Positions 44,811-56,760 of a stretch of DNA of 64,000 nucleotides are shown in pieces. Below the pieces are notes generated by a model. That model saw nothing but the letters and a program-made list of their open reading frames with translations, was not told the DNA's origin and did no database searches. The stretch's first letter is position 1. Each line of letters opens with the position of its first letter. Source of the DNA: Lineus longissimus (taxonomy: Eukaryota; Nemertea; Pilidiophora; Heteronemertea; Lineidae); assembly GCF_910592395.1 (NCBI RefSeq), contig NC_088318.1:14820349-14884348 (forward strand). The letters are read 5' to 3'. The translations under genes and the position numbers were made by a program.

Positions 44811-46187
44811 TCATTTTCATTATTGTGCATGTCAATGGTAGAGGTCATGGATGGTTCCAACCAATCGCACATCGTCAGTCGTGCTCTTTGACTTTGACAT
44901 GCGATACTATATGCGAAACGTGCAAGAGCAATGATGCCATCAGACTGAAAATGACATCAGATTTAAAGCCAAAACAATGATGCCAAAAAAGACGAATTTT
45001 TGTGTGAATATGTTTTTTTTTATCATAAAAAAGCCGACTTTCACTTCAAAATAACTGACAATATCAATCATTTTTTTTCGAATCTAGAAGTGAGATTTGT
45101 AATATCTGCGACGGTCACGTAGGCTACACAGACAGTGAGTACCGTACATGAAAAACTTCGTGAACACAAAGTCGTTTCCCTTTTCCGCAGAGAAGCTTGC
45201 ACGACAATCGTGGAAATAACCCCGGTATTATAAAAACATCACAACTCAAAATCCGTCTTGATTATGTGTCTGTCTCTCACCATTTCCTTTGCGAATGTCG
45301 ACTCATCAATAACCGACACATTCCAGTGTGCTCGCAACAGGAGTCAGTCATGCCCGCAACCAGGGAATTTCGACCATTTATTTTGATCGCTTGTAAGTGC
45401 CGTTAGTTTGAACAAGATGACAGAGGAACTGGACAGAGATAAATCTCCAAGCCCCGGCGCTGCTTTATGCGACAGGCTATCACTTCAGGGAAATTTCCGC
45501 CGGTGGCTGCTGAAGTATTTTTTGTTACAAAAGTCAGGCTTTGTCCGCGCTTCTGCAGTAGACATGGTAGACACCTTTTGATAATGATAACTGGATAAAT
45601 CAACGCTTGTTTCTTAGTTAAGATCTTTCCTAAGAAGAAGCTGACAAGAATCTGGCAACGAATTTACATATTCATGTGCACGAAACTCACTGAGAATCTT
45701 ATCTGAACTTCTGACCCCAGGTTAAAACAAGACGTCATATAACAGCACTAGCAGAACGTACTACCAATGACAATAGCCAAGCCATAACACAAACCAACCA
45801 CCTTCCACATCACTCAACAAAGGCCATATCCCCGAGCTTGGTAAAGTTAATCAAAGAACTGGCAGACAGGCACGTTGAAGGAGACATCAGATTCACCGAA
45901 GCGTGATATTTTCAAGGTCAATCATTTAGGATGTTCACGATGCTGAATAAATGATGGGAAAAGTTGTTAACAAGTATTACAGTAATTACCACGTCGTTAT
46001 CCTATTCTGCCAATTGAGAGAGGACAGAGGTGAAAATACGGAGCATCAGAGACCGGTTGCTCAATCGGCGTCCGTTCGTATTTACTAGTGGCACAGGAAA
46101 ACAGAACGCAGTTTTAATCGAGGTAAAGTGATCTGTCCAAGTTGATGTGTTGTTCGTGTCAGATGTCTAACAAACAATATTGGGTGT
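44811..46187. other. No gene recognised
   Basis: Short frames 45197-45406 (+) and 45403-45603 (-) are unsupported. Nothing else seen. Confidence 0.55.
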
Positions 46188-46385
46188 ATGAGTTCAAAAC
46201 CTACCCCAGGCGACCATACCACTCCTCCCATCATCTTTGGAACGGCAGGAAGAACAATTACGAATTCAGATGTGGTTCAAAATGTATTTAATACGCCCCC
46301 GCCCCCTCCCCTAACATGCCATCACCATAGTTGGATTACCAATGCCCCACAGCCTCATTCATCACACCATCAAAAGTTCGAATAA
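46188..46385 (+). CDS. Pro/His-rich short frame, doubtful
   Basis: A 65-codon ATG frame that translates to polar Pro/Thr/His-rich sequence (KPTPGDHTTPPIIFG, later NTPPPPPLTCHHH). The proline run is produced by the C-rich tract at 46296-46311 and may be compositional. No domain, no splice evidence. Listed because the composition is unlike the other chance frames. Confidence 0.13.
   Translation: MSSKPTPGDHTTPPIIFGTAGRTITNSDVVQNVFNTPPPPPLTCHHHSWITNAPQPHSSHHQKFE
46296..46311. repeat. C-rich tract (three C-runs)
   Basis: CCCCCGCCCCCTCCCC: three runs of 4-5 C separated by single bases; one run short of a canonical four-run G-quadruplex on the minus strand. Confidence 0.85.
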
Positions 46386-46737
46386 CATTAGATGACATTA
46401 GTAGCATTCGGTTTGTGCCACCCTTGGGAGCTATAAAACATGGCCAATCTTATCACTGTCACTATCATATCAACGATGCAATGACTTGCGCCCAATGACA
46501 CGGTATTCATGACCAAGTTATTTTCATCATTTCTTTGCATTGGGCTGTGACCTTGTTGGAATTATTAATATCATGTTGACAACTGGGACGTGTTCTGTCA
46601 TCTCAAGAACATGCATGGATCCTGCGCCAATAGCAACATTTGACTATCTAGCCAAAAAAACTTATAATCGGCGCTACACTTTCCTCATCTTTTGATTTCC
46701 GTGAGACAAAAAAGCTAACTCAGGCTGAATAAGTGTA
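46386..46737. other. No gene recognised
   Basis: Spacer between two C-rich tracts; nothing seen. Confidence 0.5.
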
Positions 46738-46776
46738 CCCCTCCACTGTGACTCCCCTCACCCCTTCCCCCTCCCC
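46738..46776 (-). promoter_or_regulatory. Strong G-quadruplex candidate (minus strand)
   Basis: Five runs of at least four C on the plus strand. The last four, within 46754-46776, are separated by only 3, 2 and 1 bases, a canonical four-tetrad quadruplex motif on the complementary G-rich strand (and i-motif on this strand). No gene is tied to it. Confidence 0.75.
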
Positions 46777-49689
46777 TTATGCAGTGACTGTACTATTCCC
46801 AGCAAAACTACAATGTACATGCCCTTACACAATTCACAAATACAAAAACATACTTTAAATGGTCAATTGGTGCACCCATGACCTTTCATTTAAATTTTCT
46901 CAAGAATAACTTTTATCATGTTCATCAAAGTATTGATGGCTGATGCCCAATATACCTGACAATAACCATACTGAAACTTTCCCGTCCAACGATCGCATTA
47001 GTATTCCAAAGGCATTTTGTAATTTGCAGAAATGATAGCACATTACTGATAGTAGAATGCCTGCATTATTTATAGCGATTGATCCCTAAAATGAGACGCA
47101 ATTGAGGACCCCGTTAGTGTCAGGAATGAGTAATGGTCAATAAAGATGTTGAAAAAAGCTGTAATGTCGTGCGAGGTGGCTTTCAGCATCAATTTGTTTT
47201 TTAAATAAGAGACACATCCATCAGTGAGTGACGTATTCTTAAAATCAACTGTGGTTCTCTATTGGATATGTTCAACGCGATTAAACAACGATGCGCGTAC
47301 TTTTTAAGCAGCTGACAATTCTCAATATAAGTGACTTGTCAGTGATAAAGTTCAGGGCTAGAAACAAGGGTCCAGAGTTCATAAAATCCAACTCAAATCT
47401 GATGAATATCAATATACATTGTACTTATACATGTTTTGGAAGTTTGTCCAGTTATTGTCACATCCATCATCTACGTTGAAGATAGCTAACCTCATCGCTG
47501 CCCATCTTCTTTTTAAAGAGCTTACACTTCAGGCATCATACACAGGGTACGAGCCTTGATTTTATAGATATCTTCAAAATAAAACAATCATCATGTTTGC
47601 AGTGCGATTCCAAAACTCCCCGTGATCGCTGACATACGTCTGGGTCAATTCTTCGGGTGATACTGGTGTTGCTGTGCCTGACCTTGGTACATAATCATGT
47701 CATGTACCGTAGGATTACTAAACAGAGGACACCTGGTGACAATCCGGTATATCCATTTAAGCTGCTTGTTATTTCTCTTCTTGCTTGGAAACTGCTCGGG
47801 TTGTACTTGAGGCATTCTGGAAATCAGGATTCAGTACCAATATTTCTAACGCCTATGACGATATCTGGAAACAGACTGGAGACAGAAAAAAACACGAATT
47901 AGCTAAAGGGAGAAAACATATAAACGGCACAAATGGCGCAACTGTCGCTATCTTCCATATACTGGGCTATTGCAGGAAGAAACATGAGGTCTAGAAAAAT
48001 GATACTGTCACTAAAGAGTTTCTCTTCCTCAAAGAATCCTTAAGATTCACTCTCGATCTAAATTCAAAAACATTGTCTCAAATATACATTTCTTTTTGAA
48101 GAAAAAAAAAAGTGTTCCATAAAGTGTCTTAATTCGACAGTGAACAATGATTTTTACAGCGGGATAACACCACTTAATCCATTTGAATCTTGATTAGGTT
48201 TCTTCGCAAGTGACAACTCGGAGATGCTATTATCAAATCTTGAGCTGTACGCTCACCATTTCCGAGTTTGTTGGAAAGAAAGTAAATGCTTGCTTGGAGA
48301 TGTGATTTCAGGACAACCTACCACGGAACAATGTCATCTAATCGGAAAACACTAATTAGGATTAATGTACCGGAAGATGATACCTAGATGATATTTCACA
48401 TTCACGATGGTACCAGAATTAATTTCGACAAAGAAACCCTAGAAGGCCTACTTCTTCACCTTGTTGATAAGTTTGCCATCCCAACGTAATTAGTGTGTCA
48501 ACCATGGTAGAATATAGACATGAAGGACAATATAGCGTAATGCGAAAAGAAGAATGCAAGTTACCACGGGGCAATGATATCATACATTTAATGGGATATC
48601 ATTTGTTCGGTTTGTTGTGTTTTCGCCTGTGCAGGGCCTGCAGAGAGTTTATATGAAAATCCATTACTTTCTTGCGTATATTCTCCTATAAAAGGACTCT
48701 AACTCATTATGTTCCTAATGGACTGGGGACAAATAAAGCCTTCTTCCCTTTCATCAAGATTGCCACCTCAATTCTAGTAAGTGCCAAGCGAATTAACAGG
48801 AACGTTATGTGCCTGCCAAAGGACTAATCAGTGGTATCAATTCCGGAATCAAGACCTGACCGAGATCATGATGACGATATACAGAACCCGCAAGGAGGCC
48901 AATTATATACCTGACAGCTGGGGATAACTGAAATCTAAAGGACTGAAGCAGTGAAACTGGCAACTCTTTTACAAGTAAGAATTTGAGAATTTCAGTCAAG
49001 TGTTTGGTCGATCAAAAGCCCGGTAAGCGCGAAGGCCATGCTTCCGACGCATGACAGCCGTCTTCCTGATCCGAAGTCCCACGTTTCTGCAAAAGGAAAG
49101 TGGTGAATAGACTGGTTCCTGAGTTGTGTCATATAAAGGTGTTATGATGAACTATCAAAGCCGAACCAGCTGATATATAACACAAGCAGAATACCACATG
49201 TGACAATTTTTTGCATTTAAGCTGTGCTTCTTTCAAGACAGATGTGAACACCTGGCTCTATCGAGGCCAAAAAGCTGATTTTGAATGACCTTTGGGACAT
49301 CACTTTGTTACGCTTCTTTCCAACTTGTTTTGTGTGCGTTGACACTAATCAGTCCGCGATTCGAGGGAAACACTTATAGAATACTAATCCAACATCAAAG
49401 CGTTAAATAATAAGGTCTACAAGTTAACTCAAACCAAGTTAAACCTTTCAAAACTGTAAATCAGCAAATGCAACAAAAATATCATTGATGGAACAAAATA
49501 GTTTCACAGTTGCCTGATCCACCAATCAGACACAAAAGGCAAAGCAAAAATCTTCCTTGACAAGAATACCAAGTTGCACGAATGACATTAGTTTTTCATG
49601 CCATTCATGTGTCAAGGAAATAATATCATGTTTCGTGCAGACGTCACTGAGAAGTTAACGGATTAGACATATTTCTTTCACGCTTGCCT
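46777..49689. other. No gene recognised
   Basis: Overlapping frames 47657-47902 (+), 47785-47994 (+) and 48805-48999 (-) are unsupported. I considered a tRNA-like reading near 49.02-49.10 kb and rejected it. Nothing else seen. Confidence 0.5.
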
Positions 49690-49985
49690 TCACTTGTAGC
49701 CAACAGGAGATGACACAAAGGTTTGATATCAGTAAAGAGGAGACAGCCAAGGAGAGCTGGATCCAAGTGTGATAGCATAAGAGTCCAGTTGGCGTGCAGA
49801 CAACACCAAAGTGGCCTTTGACATAGTGAAAGAACTAATCAGCAGTCAAACCAGCTAACTTGTATTGACGGTGCCAAGATTATGCGCAAACAGAGGATGG
49901 TACGTCCCTCAAGGAGGTGAAAACGAGAATTGCAAAGGTTGCAGTTGCATTCACCAAAATAAAGCTAATAGGTACCATTCTCCTA
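49690..49985 (+). mobile_element. Decayed non-LTR retrotransposon reverse-transcriptase fragment
   Basis: Across three frames on the plus strand the order of the C-terminal reverse-transcriptase region can be read: QEMTQR (about 49708), VGVQTTPK (49788-49811, like the VGL.IN..KTK motif), GAKIM (about 49871), then EDGTS, KEVKTRIA and AFTKIK (49893-49964). In intact non-LTR elements these correspond to the stretch after the FADD active site, the KTK helix, the F.YLG motif and the EDG...EI..RI..A..AF.KL segment that follows it. Frameshifts and stops separate the pieces, so the copy is dead. The active-site FADD would lie around 49.66 kb but is not recognisable. The clade (CR1/L2-like or RTE-like) cannot be set from this fragment. 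Confidence 0.55.
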
Positions 49986-50149
49986 GGCATTCATACTCAC
50001 AATGAACAGTGCGGCAAGGACAAACACATCCTTAGTTCAACGACAGCACTGCCAACGACCACGTAATCACCCCATTTTTTTAAGGCAAGTGATGTTTTAA
50101 AGAAAACATACCTCCATTGCCAATTATAACGGGCAATGATGTTCCATCT
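49986..50149. other. Spacer after the RT remnant
   Basis: May be further decayed 3' sequence of the same retrotransposon; no recognisable motif. Confidence 0.4.
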
Positions 50150-50725
50150 TCTAAAGGTGCACAATCTACATAAGAAGATGACAAAACATCCTCATCTCGA
50201 TTCAATATATTCATTGCTAAAATCGTTATTCATGTGATCCACAGGTTACAGGAAATAATGTAATGAACTGAGGCCACAAATTTTGCAATTTTGGCTTAGT
50301 CAGCAAATGGCAAAGTGGTAACCGTGTTCATGGTGTTGGAGGTATGTCAATGACCGCCAATCATCGTGCCATTCTTGACCAGTTAGTTATAGGGCGTACA
50401 AAATTAAAAATTATATTGGATGCACAAACTCCTTTTCAGTTAGTAACTAAAAATGTTAGTTCATAACTGGCCAGAATCTCTCCTCAGGGACAACCTCTTT
50501 CTTACACTCCTTTCTCCATAATCACCACTAAAAGAAGAAACAGCATCCTCATCTGCGCATTAACTGGATTAACTGCTATTGTTTATTCATGTCACCAACA
50601 TCTTACAGGAAACCACGCAATGAACTAACGTCACAGACTCCCAACCTCAAGACTAATTCGCAAATGGCATGCCGCAACAGTGTTAAAGTGTTGTCAATGA
50701 TCGCAGATCTTCCTGATCAAACTAG
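50150..50725 (+). repeat. Diverged direct duplication, period about 357 bp
   Basis: Copy one (about 50150-50390) and copy two (about 50510-50725) share, in the same order, AGAAGA..ACA.CATCCTCATCT, GTTTATTCATGT/GTTATTCATGT, TTACAGGAAA, AATGAACT, CACA, CAAATGGCA, AAC.GTGTT, GTGTTG and TCAATGA.CGC. The offset is 360 bp at the start and 357 bp at TTACAGG. Identity is roughly 60-65% by eye, with indels, so the duplication is old. It follows the RT remnant and may be its 3' region or a separate element. Frame 50589-50801 (+) lies in copy two and is unsupported. Confidence 0.7.
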
Positions 50726-50781
50726 GTGGTGGAGATTGGGTCCGGGATCAGGATGCAAAATTCACACGGGTTTGTTCTCTT

Positions 50782-50809
50782 CGGTGATCTTCGGTATTTA
50801 AGATCACCG
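50782..50809. repeat. Perfect 10-bp hairpin
   Basis: CGGTGATCTT and AAGATCACCG pair perfectly across an 8-base loop just beyond the second copy of the duplication. Role unknown. Confidence 0.8.
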
Positions 50810-53800
50810 TGCACTGAATTATAATATTGTCAATATTATTGAAAAGTCATGCTTGGCAGTCACGCTAGTTCCTCGGTCAAGTGGGTCAAAATCTTGGGTG
50901 TTAACAGAGAGTAAATTCTCCATACATTGTTTTTTTCTTCCTCATCAGTATGATTTCATAACCTTTACAGACCTGGTATTTCACTATATGCAATGATTAT
51001 CACCAAGTTTCGATTAAATGCACCTCTGAATTTGAAAGAAAGCCACGATTATAGCTATTAATTTTATTCTGTTTCAGTAACATGATCTCCTCCTTGGGAA
51101 AGATTACAAAGGGAAAACAAATGCATTAAATTTTCCCACGGAAAGAACTTTGAATTCCACGTTCAAGTTTCGGATCGAAAAAGTCGCTTTCACCTATGTC
51201 ATGGTCTCCCATCGGACAAGGGATAAATAATTATGAGCCAGGACCAACCTAATACATCCCATACCAATCGCCCTATTGACAGATCCTGTAACAGTCGCCT
51301 GGTCATTGCTATGCCATAGGGTCATTTTAAGAATAGATGGCCATTCCCGAGGTAATTTTTGCTCGAGGATAAACACTATATCATCGGATAAATGGGGAAT
51401 TTCGCCCACGTTTGTTGATACATGTATTTCTCATTGCTTCCATGGCAGGAGCAATTGTCAATCATATGCTACCATCACTGCAACAGATGGCATGTCTGTC
51501 ATCCTTGCTAGACTGTGCTAACCAATTAGTAGCTTCGTACATGGTATAATGGTTGTCTTGGTTTCCCGTAGTGATGGCGTGGACAAGCATCCGCAATACA
51601 AGTAACCTTTGGACTCACGACAGACAAAATGATGCGACTTGAAACCTCCTGCAGACTGGTTCAGAAGCCTAATTTATAAATGAGGCTGTCTCTGGAAAAA
51701 GACATTGATCTGGCCGATTTAAGCATGCTTGTTAGGAAACCACCTCTACTTATTTTTAGTTCATCACCAACAGTGAATGTGGCCAATAAGTAATATTTGT
51801 GACAAGGGTAAAGGCCATGTAACCCTCACGGAGGATGTCTGTCGCACCATTATACTTAATTCCGGCTGACTAGTTACTGCCTAAAGCTACTATCTAATAC
51901 TCCAGACATCCAATACCTTTGACAGCATCCAGCCTTTGCATTCAAACGCAATCATACAAGGAATCTTGCTACTATTAAAAGTAACCGCCATTCCGAAACA
52001 CTGATTTCAAATTTGGTTGTACCTCATCACTGCTTGCGATGGCGAATTATCTAAAACATAGGTTGGTTTCTCTGAGACATGCCTCATGGACGAGGAAATA
52101 TAAGCCAGCGGGGCGAATAATCTGCCCCATTCCGTTCAGAGAACTAACAAGGTGGATTATGCCGGATGTTCATCGGAAATCAATATCTTAGAAAAAGCTA
52201 GATAATAAATAGTTCCAGCCAGAGTGAAACCCTAAGGCGACTATACGTAAGCCAGTGATGGTAACTGAGATCGACTTATTGCAGTTGATTTTCAGGGACA
52301 GACGGCGTATATGACATGACTCGAACCACTAGGGCAGGGCATCCGCGAATATTCAAAGTCAGGGTAAACTACATCCTCGAAGCAATCATCAGGTAGAGAA
52401 TTTTTTATGGCTATTGAAGCGATGTCATCCCTCCGTGCAAAATCTTTCTCGAAATTTGCTTGTTTAGTAGATAGTAATGCCTTTAATATACATTGTGTAC
52501 TGCTTCTCACATTGACAAACTGGTAATAGCAGCAGGCTAATGTCATTATGATCACCAACATTGAAACCTAAGTAAACAACCCAAGAATACTGGAGAGTTT
52601 ATTTCATCCGTGGTGTGACTGACAAAAACATAGCCAAGCACTTATCCATCGTACATTTTGAAAACTGAAATAAAGACAGTGGGGGTCCCTAGGCGAGCGC
52701 CATTATCTCAGACACTGGGATTTACGTTAAAAAGCTTGACGAATTGTCCCCTTGCAGAACATAACTGAGACGGAAAATTGAGATTGTAGTAAGATTGTAC
52801 CACAGGGCGAGAACAGCTCCGTAACTTGAGGTAGCCAGAGAATACTCAGATTCTATTTTCAAAGTTTCGGAAAAAATTATCATTTGCGTAAAAGGAATTT
52901 CTCTCACAAAAGGAAAACAATGATATCTAAATAGGAGTATCAGGATGGAAAACTGGGATAGGTTTTTTTTCTCTAAACATGTTACTGCTTGTGAACAAAG
53001 TCCGTATCTAACATGTCTAAATTAAATTACTGCAGGGAGAAAAAGGAAGCAATGACATGAACAACATTTATCATTATTGCAAACCGATGGTATGTGGCTT
53101 GTTCCTTTCGCTGAAACGCTAATTTTCCACTAAGCTTCTTTCATAGGAAACAAATATTCTTACTGAGAGAACATGATCCGTTTATGCCTAGGAGTTTTTC
53201 AATAAAATGCAATAACACTTTTGCTGTGCCTATCTAGAGACACCTTTCCTTACCTTCCGCCGTCCCAATTAGGAAAAGACTCAAGTGTTACATGTACCAG
53301 AGAATGAGGTTCTATCGCGGGTATCCACACAAACCCCAGCGAATTCATCAGCATATGAGTGTTATGAGTATTTACGAATGTACAGACAAAAGGGACGCCT
53401 TGTCAATGTTGCAACACAAAACTTCCTACCAACAATATCTCCACTTAAACTTTTTTGGCACAACTCTTTCGACAACAATCTCTCAAAAGTTTCCCTTCTT
53501 GTCAACAAAATGTCCAGTTTCTATATATCAAGCAAGTTTATATATTGATGGGGTGCTGCTGAAACCTTTTTTTTCAAATATAGAGCAGCCCGTAACAAAG
53601 GACAAACAAAGGTGACAACACTACCAAGTTAAGACACCAATCACCATTTCGTATCAACTGCAAATGCCCAGTGTCTTATTTTGCAATCTGTGAAGTTCAA
53701 AGAGGTACACGAAACACATTGTGCATCCTTTCGCGCCGTCTCAAGCAATTTCTTTAAATTACTTGTATCAAATAACTGCAGGACAGTAATATGTACATGA

Positions 53801-55139
53801 ATCTGTGAAAGTCTGGCAGTTGAAAGAAAATGCCTGTATAACGACAATTTATTGGACGTCATGCATTTTACTCTGAACTAAGAGAAACTAGCTCTGCTTG
53901 AGACCTTTATTGGCAGTGCCTGTCAGCATTTTTATTCGTGTTATGTGAAATGTCAGATTGGCCTGAAAAAGAGATAATTGTGCTCTACAGTTGGGTTTCA
54001 TTCCGCTGACAGCATTCCCTATTCTAATACGAGACACTATATCGGTTTGAATTATTGGTCTGAATGTGCAGCTGATCAAGATCTGTCTATGCCAACTGAT
54101 CTGCATTTTTTTAGACTTCTTATACAATAACTTCTTTACGAGTTTTTGAGACAACTGCTCCCAGAGGTCAGGCTATGTTTTTCTTAATAACCCGATACTA
54201 GTAAATTGCTCATTGTAAGTCTAAAACAACTATGCAATTGAACTTATCCCTGGCCTGGTTTGGGTATTACCGAACTTAGAAAATCGTTGTCCAACACCAA
54301 TGCTACAGGCAAACCTTACAGCTCTAAACTACATTTGAACTAAAAGTGACATTTCCTTTACATTTCAGAAATGAAATATTACTCTTCTGAAGAAAAATGT
54401 TAAGTGATATTACCTGATACCATTGATAGATATTTCTAGAAACGATATCAAAGCTTTACTGCCTAAAGGGCAAAAATCCTTTGAATTAAGTCATCCCTTC
54501 AGCGTTCAAGTCCTCTTATGGTGTGTTGGAGTCAAACAATAATTGCAAGCTAATCATAAGTCGGACTCAAATCGTTCCAATAATACCCTTCTTCCCCAAA
54601 TATTTCCAAATTCAGAATAAAAGTACTCACCCAGACAAAGTTGATAATGGCTTCAACAGAGCAGACTTGAATACTACTATCTGGTTATCTTTTACCAAAT
54701 CGAAAGTGGGCGACTTTGTATGAAGTTTCTTTCATATACCATACGAGTAAAATCTCAAATAGAGCTCAAATCTTCTCGTCAGAAAAAAAAACTATTTTTA
54801 CTTTAAGAAAGATCAAAGTGACTTCATGTGTTTAGCCAACTTCGCACAGTTAAGCAGGTTACTGGTACACTGTAACTCATTTCTTACCAGCCACGCAAAA
54901 AACACCACCTCAACCCGTAACACTTTCTGAATTTTCCCAAACCTTTAAGTCATTTTCAACAAAATGTAACCGAAAAACACAAACGGTAACCAGACATTGA
55001 GTCGAACTTATGGTATTGCAAATTTTGTGCTGCAAGATAAACCAGGCACTGACTAAACTTATGACACAACAGCTTGCATCTCAATCCAATGACACAACAC
55101 CTTTAATGAAAGTCTCTATACCTGTGCTACCACCACCAG
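50810..55139. other. No gene recognised
   Basis: Chance-length frames only: 51194-51409 (-) opposed to 51276-51521 (+), 52292-52561 (-), 53285-53548 and 53292-53615 (+, overlapping in two frames), 53888-54154 (-). No motifs or repeats that I would support. Confidence 0.5.
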
Positions 55140-55430
55140 GCACAAAGTCTAACTACAGTGTCCTGTAGAAGTCTCCGTCAACCAGTGAGCACGCAACGGC
55201 TGCAGCAGATCGCTCGACAACTCGACAAAATTATTGACGCTAACAGTCACTCACAACGGGGACAACCTCAAGAGCTTATCCCATTTATAGAATATCAAAC
55301 GAAGGTCTATCAATTGCTCACGTTTTTGGATATCAAGCAAGAAGTTCAAAAATTCTGTGGGTTTTTTTCCAGAAATAGTGAAATCAGTAGGGTCTACTTC
55401 AAATCTTTAGTCTTTTTCGACGGAGATTAA
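55140..55430 (+). CDS. Candidate coding exon, helical, unknown family
   Basis: The pyrimidine-rich TCTCTATACCTGTGCTACC..CCAG forms a plausible acceptor ending at 55139. The frame from there stays open 96 codons to TAA at 55428. CpG density (AACGG, TCGCTCGAC, GACGC, AACGGGG) is clearly above the neighbourhood in the first 150 bases. The peptide is charged, Gln-rich and amphipathic-helical (TQRLQQIARQLDKIIDANS, then PQELIPFIEYQTKVYQLL, then FLDIKQEVQKF), unlike chance translation of AT-rich DNA. No family recognised. The donor is uncertain: AG|GTCTAT at about 55301 or a site after CTGTG. A good donor, ATG|GTAAGTGG, lies further on at 55581 but in a separate open stretch (55478-55708). Confidence 0.33.
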   Translation, partial: AQSLTTVSCRSLRQPVSTQRLQQIARQLDKIIDANSHSQRGQPQELIPFIEYQTKVYQLLTFLDIKQEVQKFCGFFSRNSEISRVYFKSLVFFDGD

Positions 55431-56510
55431 AGATTTCATAGGAATTTTACGCATTTCGGATTCAAGATAAGAAAAACTTGCAAGCACACTTTCTTCTGGA
55501 TTACTCATTGTACTTTCCACAACTTTTCAATCATGGATACTTTAGCTCACACGATTGCTGCATCCATTTTCATCAAAATGGTAAGTGGTTTCCTTTTAAA
55601 AATTTCTTCCCGTTCGAAAGTTCTTCTGTAAACAAAATAATTAAAAGATGGCCATACATATTCAAAGATTGTACTAGCCCAAAGAAGGAGCCGGGTTTTC
55701 AAATTTGATACATTGGTGCGTCTTTGCTACTTTAAGAAGTTATGGTATTTAACCGACAGGCATCAAATATGCCTCAGAGCAAACAGCAAAAGCTATTTTG
55801 ATAAGGGTTGCTCTTGATATCACTCAGACGAAGCGAATACGCTGCAGCAAAAAAAACCTTGTAGCACAAGTTCTTGTAATATTCCCCGCAAAGTGTCCAA
55901 CCCGAGCAAGTTGATGAATATAAGTTTATAAATAAAAACGCCTCTTCAATATTTATAAGGCAGCTAGATTTGGAAGTTGAAATCAAGAATCAAAGGTACT
56001 CAAGAGTGCAATGCAAATTACATCCGGAGATGTTAACAAAATCAAAGGTTTGGTACAGATTTGTTAATTTGATACCCATCAGATGTTACCGATTTAAGCT
56101 AAGATATAAGATAATATCTTTAGTCATTTGCCAATGCATAATTCAACATGTATTTTTCAAAGGCTGCCTGCGTACTTTGTAATGAGAAACATAACATTTC
56201 ACTTGGGTCAGAAAATATCAGGCGAAAAGGCATGCCGCTGCTATTCCATAACGTAGCATTAAATATTTCAAACTGAAAAAATAATATTCCCACTTGATGT
56301 TAGCTGTGACAGGTCAATTCCAGAGGCAACAATTATCAAAAACATAAACAACCGAAAAGAAAACCCCACCACATATCCCTCATAAAAAGATAACTGGTCC
56401 AATGGTTGGAATAATGTTTGCTTTGTTAACACTACTCTTTTGCCAAGACATAACTTATCTTACCAATTTAATGAAAAAAAGGAAGATAGAAATTACCAAT
56501 TTCTTGTTAG
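55431..56510. other. No gene recognised
   Basis: Includes the GTAAGTGG donor-like site at 55581 inside the 76-codon plus frame 55478-55708, and unsupported frames 55774-55986 (-) and 55970-56182 (+). Confidence 0.45.
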
Positions 56511-56760
56511 GAAAATAATTGGCAATTATATTCCTGCAGTTATTGCCAATATATTTCATACCAATAATAATCTTTGTAAGTTCTTGTAAGATTTTGATCA
56601 GTAATTTTTTTTCTGAGCAATTTTTTTCTCATAAATTCTTGCTAAGACATAAGCTGCTAAGAATTGCCTTATTAATTTTTTGCAATTTAAATCTTAGCAA
56701 TATTTATCTTAGTAATCAATCGGTAACTTATTTAAATAGTAATTTGAATACAATTTAATA
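56511..56760. repeat. AT-rich cryptic repeat (TAAGAATT / CTTAGCAAT motifs)
   Basis: A low-complexity tract in which TTCTTG, CTTGTAAG, TGCTAAGA, CTTAGCAA and AATTTTTT recur in both orientations. A 79-codon plus frame in it (56519-56758) encodes Leu/Ile/Phe/Asn-rich sequence and is compositional, not a gene. Confidence 0.65.

Noticed and set aside
49015-49095. tRNA-like reading around GACAGCCGTCTTCCTGATCC
   Set aside because: Neither box A nor box B could be placed on either strand with correct spacing.
52305-52345. GTGGTTCGAGTC on the minus strand resembling tRNA box B
   Set aside because: No box A at the proper distance and no foldable arms.
53285-53615. Two overlapping plus frames of 87 and 107 codons
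   Set aside because: Both open in the same DNA in different frames, no motif; chance.
56519-56758. 79-codon hydrophobic frame
   Set aside because: Produced by an AT-rich cryptic repeat; composition explains it.
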